A stretch of 64,000 nucleotides of DNA from Shewanella eurypsychrophilus (GTDB lineage: Bacteria > Pseudomonadota > Gammaproteobacteria > Enterobacterales > Shewanellaceae), in NCBI RefSeq assembly GCF_007004545.3, contig NZ_CP045503.2, positions 4,372,102 through 4,436,101 of the forward strand, read 5' to 3'. The notes under the pieces were generated by a model. It saw nothing but the letters and a program-made list of their open reading frames with translations. It did no database searches and was not told the DNA's origin. Positions 62,434 through 64,000 of the stretch are shown here, piece after piece (the stretch's first letter is position 1; each line of letters opens with the position of its first letter). Made by a program: the position numbers and the translations under genes.

Positions 62434-63381
62434 GTGCCTGACATTAAACTTTTTGCCGGTAACGCCACACCTGGTCTAGCTAAGAAGATAGCCGATCGTC
62501 TATTTTGTAAACTTGGAGACGCAGATGTAGGCGTATTCAGTGACGGTGAAATCAGTGTCCAGATCAACGAAAATGTACGTGGTGCGGATGTATTCATCAT
62601 TCAATCTACGTGTGCACCAACTAACGATAATTTAATGGAACTTATCGTTATGGTAGATGCATTACGTCGTGCTTCTGCTGGACGTATTACTGCCGTGATC
62701 CCTTACTTCGGTTACGCCCGTCAAGATCGCCGCGTGCGTAGTGCTCGCGTACCGATCACAGCCAAAGTAGTTGCTGATTTCCTATCAAGTGTTGGCGTAG
62801 ACCGCGTATTGACTTGTGACCTGCACGCTGAGCAAATTCAAGGTTTCTTCGATGTTCCCGTTGATAACGTTTTCGGTAGCCCTGTGCTGCTTGAAGATAT
62901 GTTAGCTAAGAACCTAGACAACCCTGTTGTTGTTTCACCCGATATCGGTGGCGTTGTACGTGCTCGTGCAATCGCGAAGTTATTAGATGATTCAGATCTT
63001 GCTATTATCGATAAGCGTCGTCCAAAAGCAAACGTCTCGCAAGTAATGCATATCATTGGTGATGTTCAAGGCCGTGACTGTATCATTGTCGATGATATGA
63101 TTGATACGGGTGGTACACTCTGTAAAGCAGCTGAAGCGCTTAAAGAACATGGTGCTAACCGTGTATTTGCCTACGCAACTCACCCAGTCTTCTCAGGTAA
63201 TGCGGCAAAGAATATCGCTGAATCAGTAATCGATGAAGTGATTGTGACCGATACTATTCCATTGAAGCCAGAAATTGCGGCACTTGAAAAAGTATCACAG
63301 CTATCAATGTCTACTGTTATGGCTGAAGCTATTCGTCGCGTTAGCAACGAAGAGTCAATCTCTGCGATGTTTAAGCACTAA
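62434..63381 (+). CDS. prs: Ribose-phosphate pyrophosphokinase
   Basis: 315 residues, identical in length to E. coli Prs. The GTG start gives PDIKLFAGNATPGLAKK, which is the family N-terminus, and GAGG lies eight bases before it; the ATG 27 bases upstream adds a foreign segment and has no better site. YFGYARQDRRVRSARVPITA and the PRPP loop DDMIDTGGTL are intact. It makes PRPP for nucleotides, histidine and tryptophan. Gene order lolB-ispE-prs is the normal one. Confidence 0.97.
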   Translation: MPDIKLFAGNATPGLAKKIADRLFCKLGDADVGVFSDGEISVQINENVRGADVFIIQSTCAPTNDNLMELIVMVDALRRASAGRITAVIPYFGYARQDRRVRSARVPITAKVVADFLSSVGVDRVLTCDLHAEQIQGFFDVPVDNVFGSPVLLEDMLAKNLDNPVVVSPDIGGVVRARAIAKLLDDSDLAIIDKRRPKANVSQVMHIIGDVQGRDCIIVDDMIDTGGTLCKAAEALKEHGANRVFAYATHPVFSGNAAKNIAESVIDEVIVTDTIPLKPEIAALEKVSQLSMSTVMAEAIRRVSNEESISAMFKH

Positions 63382-63403
63382 TTAAGCCCTCGGCTTAATG
63401 ATT

Positions 63404-63427
63404 AAAGGCACTCAATGAGTGCCTTTT
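63404..63427 (+). terminator. Rho-independent terminator after prs
   Basis: AAAGGCACT/AGTGCCTTT stem with TTTTTTAT tail, 23 bases past the prs stop. Confidence 0.92.
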
Positions 63428-63748
63428 TTATATTTTGTAATTAAGAACAAATATTCTGACAGATAGCGTTCAACATCGATGGATTTCACATTAATCGGCA
63501 TAAGCCCTTTCATCAAATCAGCTGGTCTTCTCTAAAAGGCTTAGAGAACAGATATCCTTAAAAATGGATACAGCCTTATTCATTAGGAATTACACGCTAA
63601 AATTCGCTTTCAGCGCCTTCAGTGACAGAAGTAAGGCTTAGTTGTACAGATCTTCTGGCATTTCATCTATCTTGATCCGATTCTCTTCACAGTAAGCCAG
63701 TTAGATTTCCAACAATAAAATCACATTACCTTTCTAGAGTTCACTGCT

Positions 63749-63766
63749 TTATATCGATTGATATTA
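63749..63766. repeat. Recurrent 18-base motif TTATAYCGATTRRYATTA (copy 4)
   Basis: Copies are at 33116-33133, 34773-34790, 48191-48208 and here. Each lies downstream of a gene 3' end, not in a promoter region. Confidence 0.7.
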
Positions 63767-63959
63767 CCAGCAGAAAATAGTGCTCTTATTAGAGCTTGAA
63801 AGTTTCACATCCTGATGTAGATAGCAGCCAATAATCGACTCAGTAAACTCCAGACACAAAGCCTATTTCAATCCTTGACCTTCAGGACGAAGAGAAGGTC
63901 ATGAAGATGTCTGGAACATCTATGACCCATGGGAAATAGCCATAAATGTTCCAGACACA

Positions 63960-63988
63960 AAAAAGCCCGTCATAAAGACAGGCTTTTT
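63960..63988. terminator. Terminator near the right edge
   Basis: AAAAAGCC-GTC-ATAAA-GAC-GGCTTTTT stem with one bulged base per arm (C and A) and T/A runs on both sides; preceded by a 12-bp inverted repeat TGTCTGGAACAT/ATGTTCCAGACA. Confidence 0.8.
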
Positions 63989-64000
63989 CATTTTAATAAA

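Larger units (their letters stand above)
63382..64000. other. Non-coding region beyond prs
   Basis: 619 bases with no ORF of coding character. It contains the prs terminator, one copy of the recurrent 18-base motif (63749-63766), a nested hairpin (63897-63927) with an overlapping 12-bp inverted repeat (63908-63957), and a second terminator (63960-63988) that probably serves a gene on the minus strand outside the window, or both directions. Confidence 0.6.

Overview
The window is a stretch of chromosome from a gammaproteobacterium, almost certainly Shewanella or a very close relative. The evidence is gene order and protein similarity: infB-nusA-rimP-tRNA-fMet / tRNA-Leu-secG-tpiA-glmM-folP-ftsH-rlmE / yhbY; greA and carAB; dnaKJ; a MetPS methionine transporter; divergent hdfR/maoP; and hemA-prfA-prmC-sirB2-sirB1-kdsA beside lolB-ispE-prs. 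Base composition is moderate to A+T-rich throughout. No stretch looks like a prophage, genomic island or intact insertion sequence. Species was not determined.

Layout. 1-14.3 kb: translation, transcription and cell-envelope housekeeping, mostly on the minus strand. infB runs off the left edge. It is followed by nusA, rimP, two tRNAs, secG, tpiA, glmM, folP, ftsH and rlmE, then yhbY (+), a secD-secF pair without yajC, an exported protein of unknown function, and greA. The order matches the E. coli argG/nusA/ftsH neighbourhood, but argG is absent and tpiA and secDF are present. 14.6-30.6 kb: a TorF-type outer-membrane protein, a dCache-like chemoreceptor, carBA, dapB, an FKBP isomerase, an M48 lipoprotein peptidase, dnaJ and dnaK (the latter with a near-perfect sigma-32 promoter), an EamA transporter and a DUF4097-like exported protein.

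31-47.4 kb is the more accessory part. It holds a large B12-type radical SAM protein with unusual cysteine spacing, a sulfotransferase, two paralogous small outer-membrane beta-barrels flanking a fatty-acid-hydroxylase-type membrane enzyme and a DUF2804 protein, a YajG-like lipoprotein, an exported cyclophilin, a small orphan gene followed by a five-copy tail-plus-terminator array, an AmpG-like permease, YajQ, a 266-bp MITE-like element, a VanZ-like protein, a PanE-like reductase, MetP plus a 37-residue MetS, HdfR and MaoP. 47.5-64 kb: a PAP2 phosphatase, a DMT transporter, an AbgT transporter, kdsA, a 96-bp tandem array that re-copies the 3' end of the adjacent DUF819 transporter gene, sirB1/sirB2, a LysR/GNAT divergent pair, prmC-prfA-hemA, and lolB-ispE-prs (+).

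The most unusual signals are non-coding or repeat based. Two independent tandem arrays (39.4-40.1 kb and 52.0-52.7 kb) are each built from the 3' end of the neighbouring gene plus its downstream region. In the second array the differences I found between copies of the coding tail are all synonymous. Other signals are a pair of dispersed hairpin elements whose inner stems covary (22.4 and 25.1 kb), two in-phase or promoter-proximal microsatellites (upstream of the M48 peptidase and inside maoP), a MITE, and an 18-base motif that recurs at gene 3' ends. I found no CRISPR array, phage, toxin-antitoxin or obvious defence system. All calls come from reading the sequence and from family knowledge; no database search was run.
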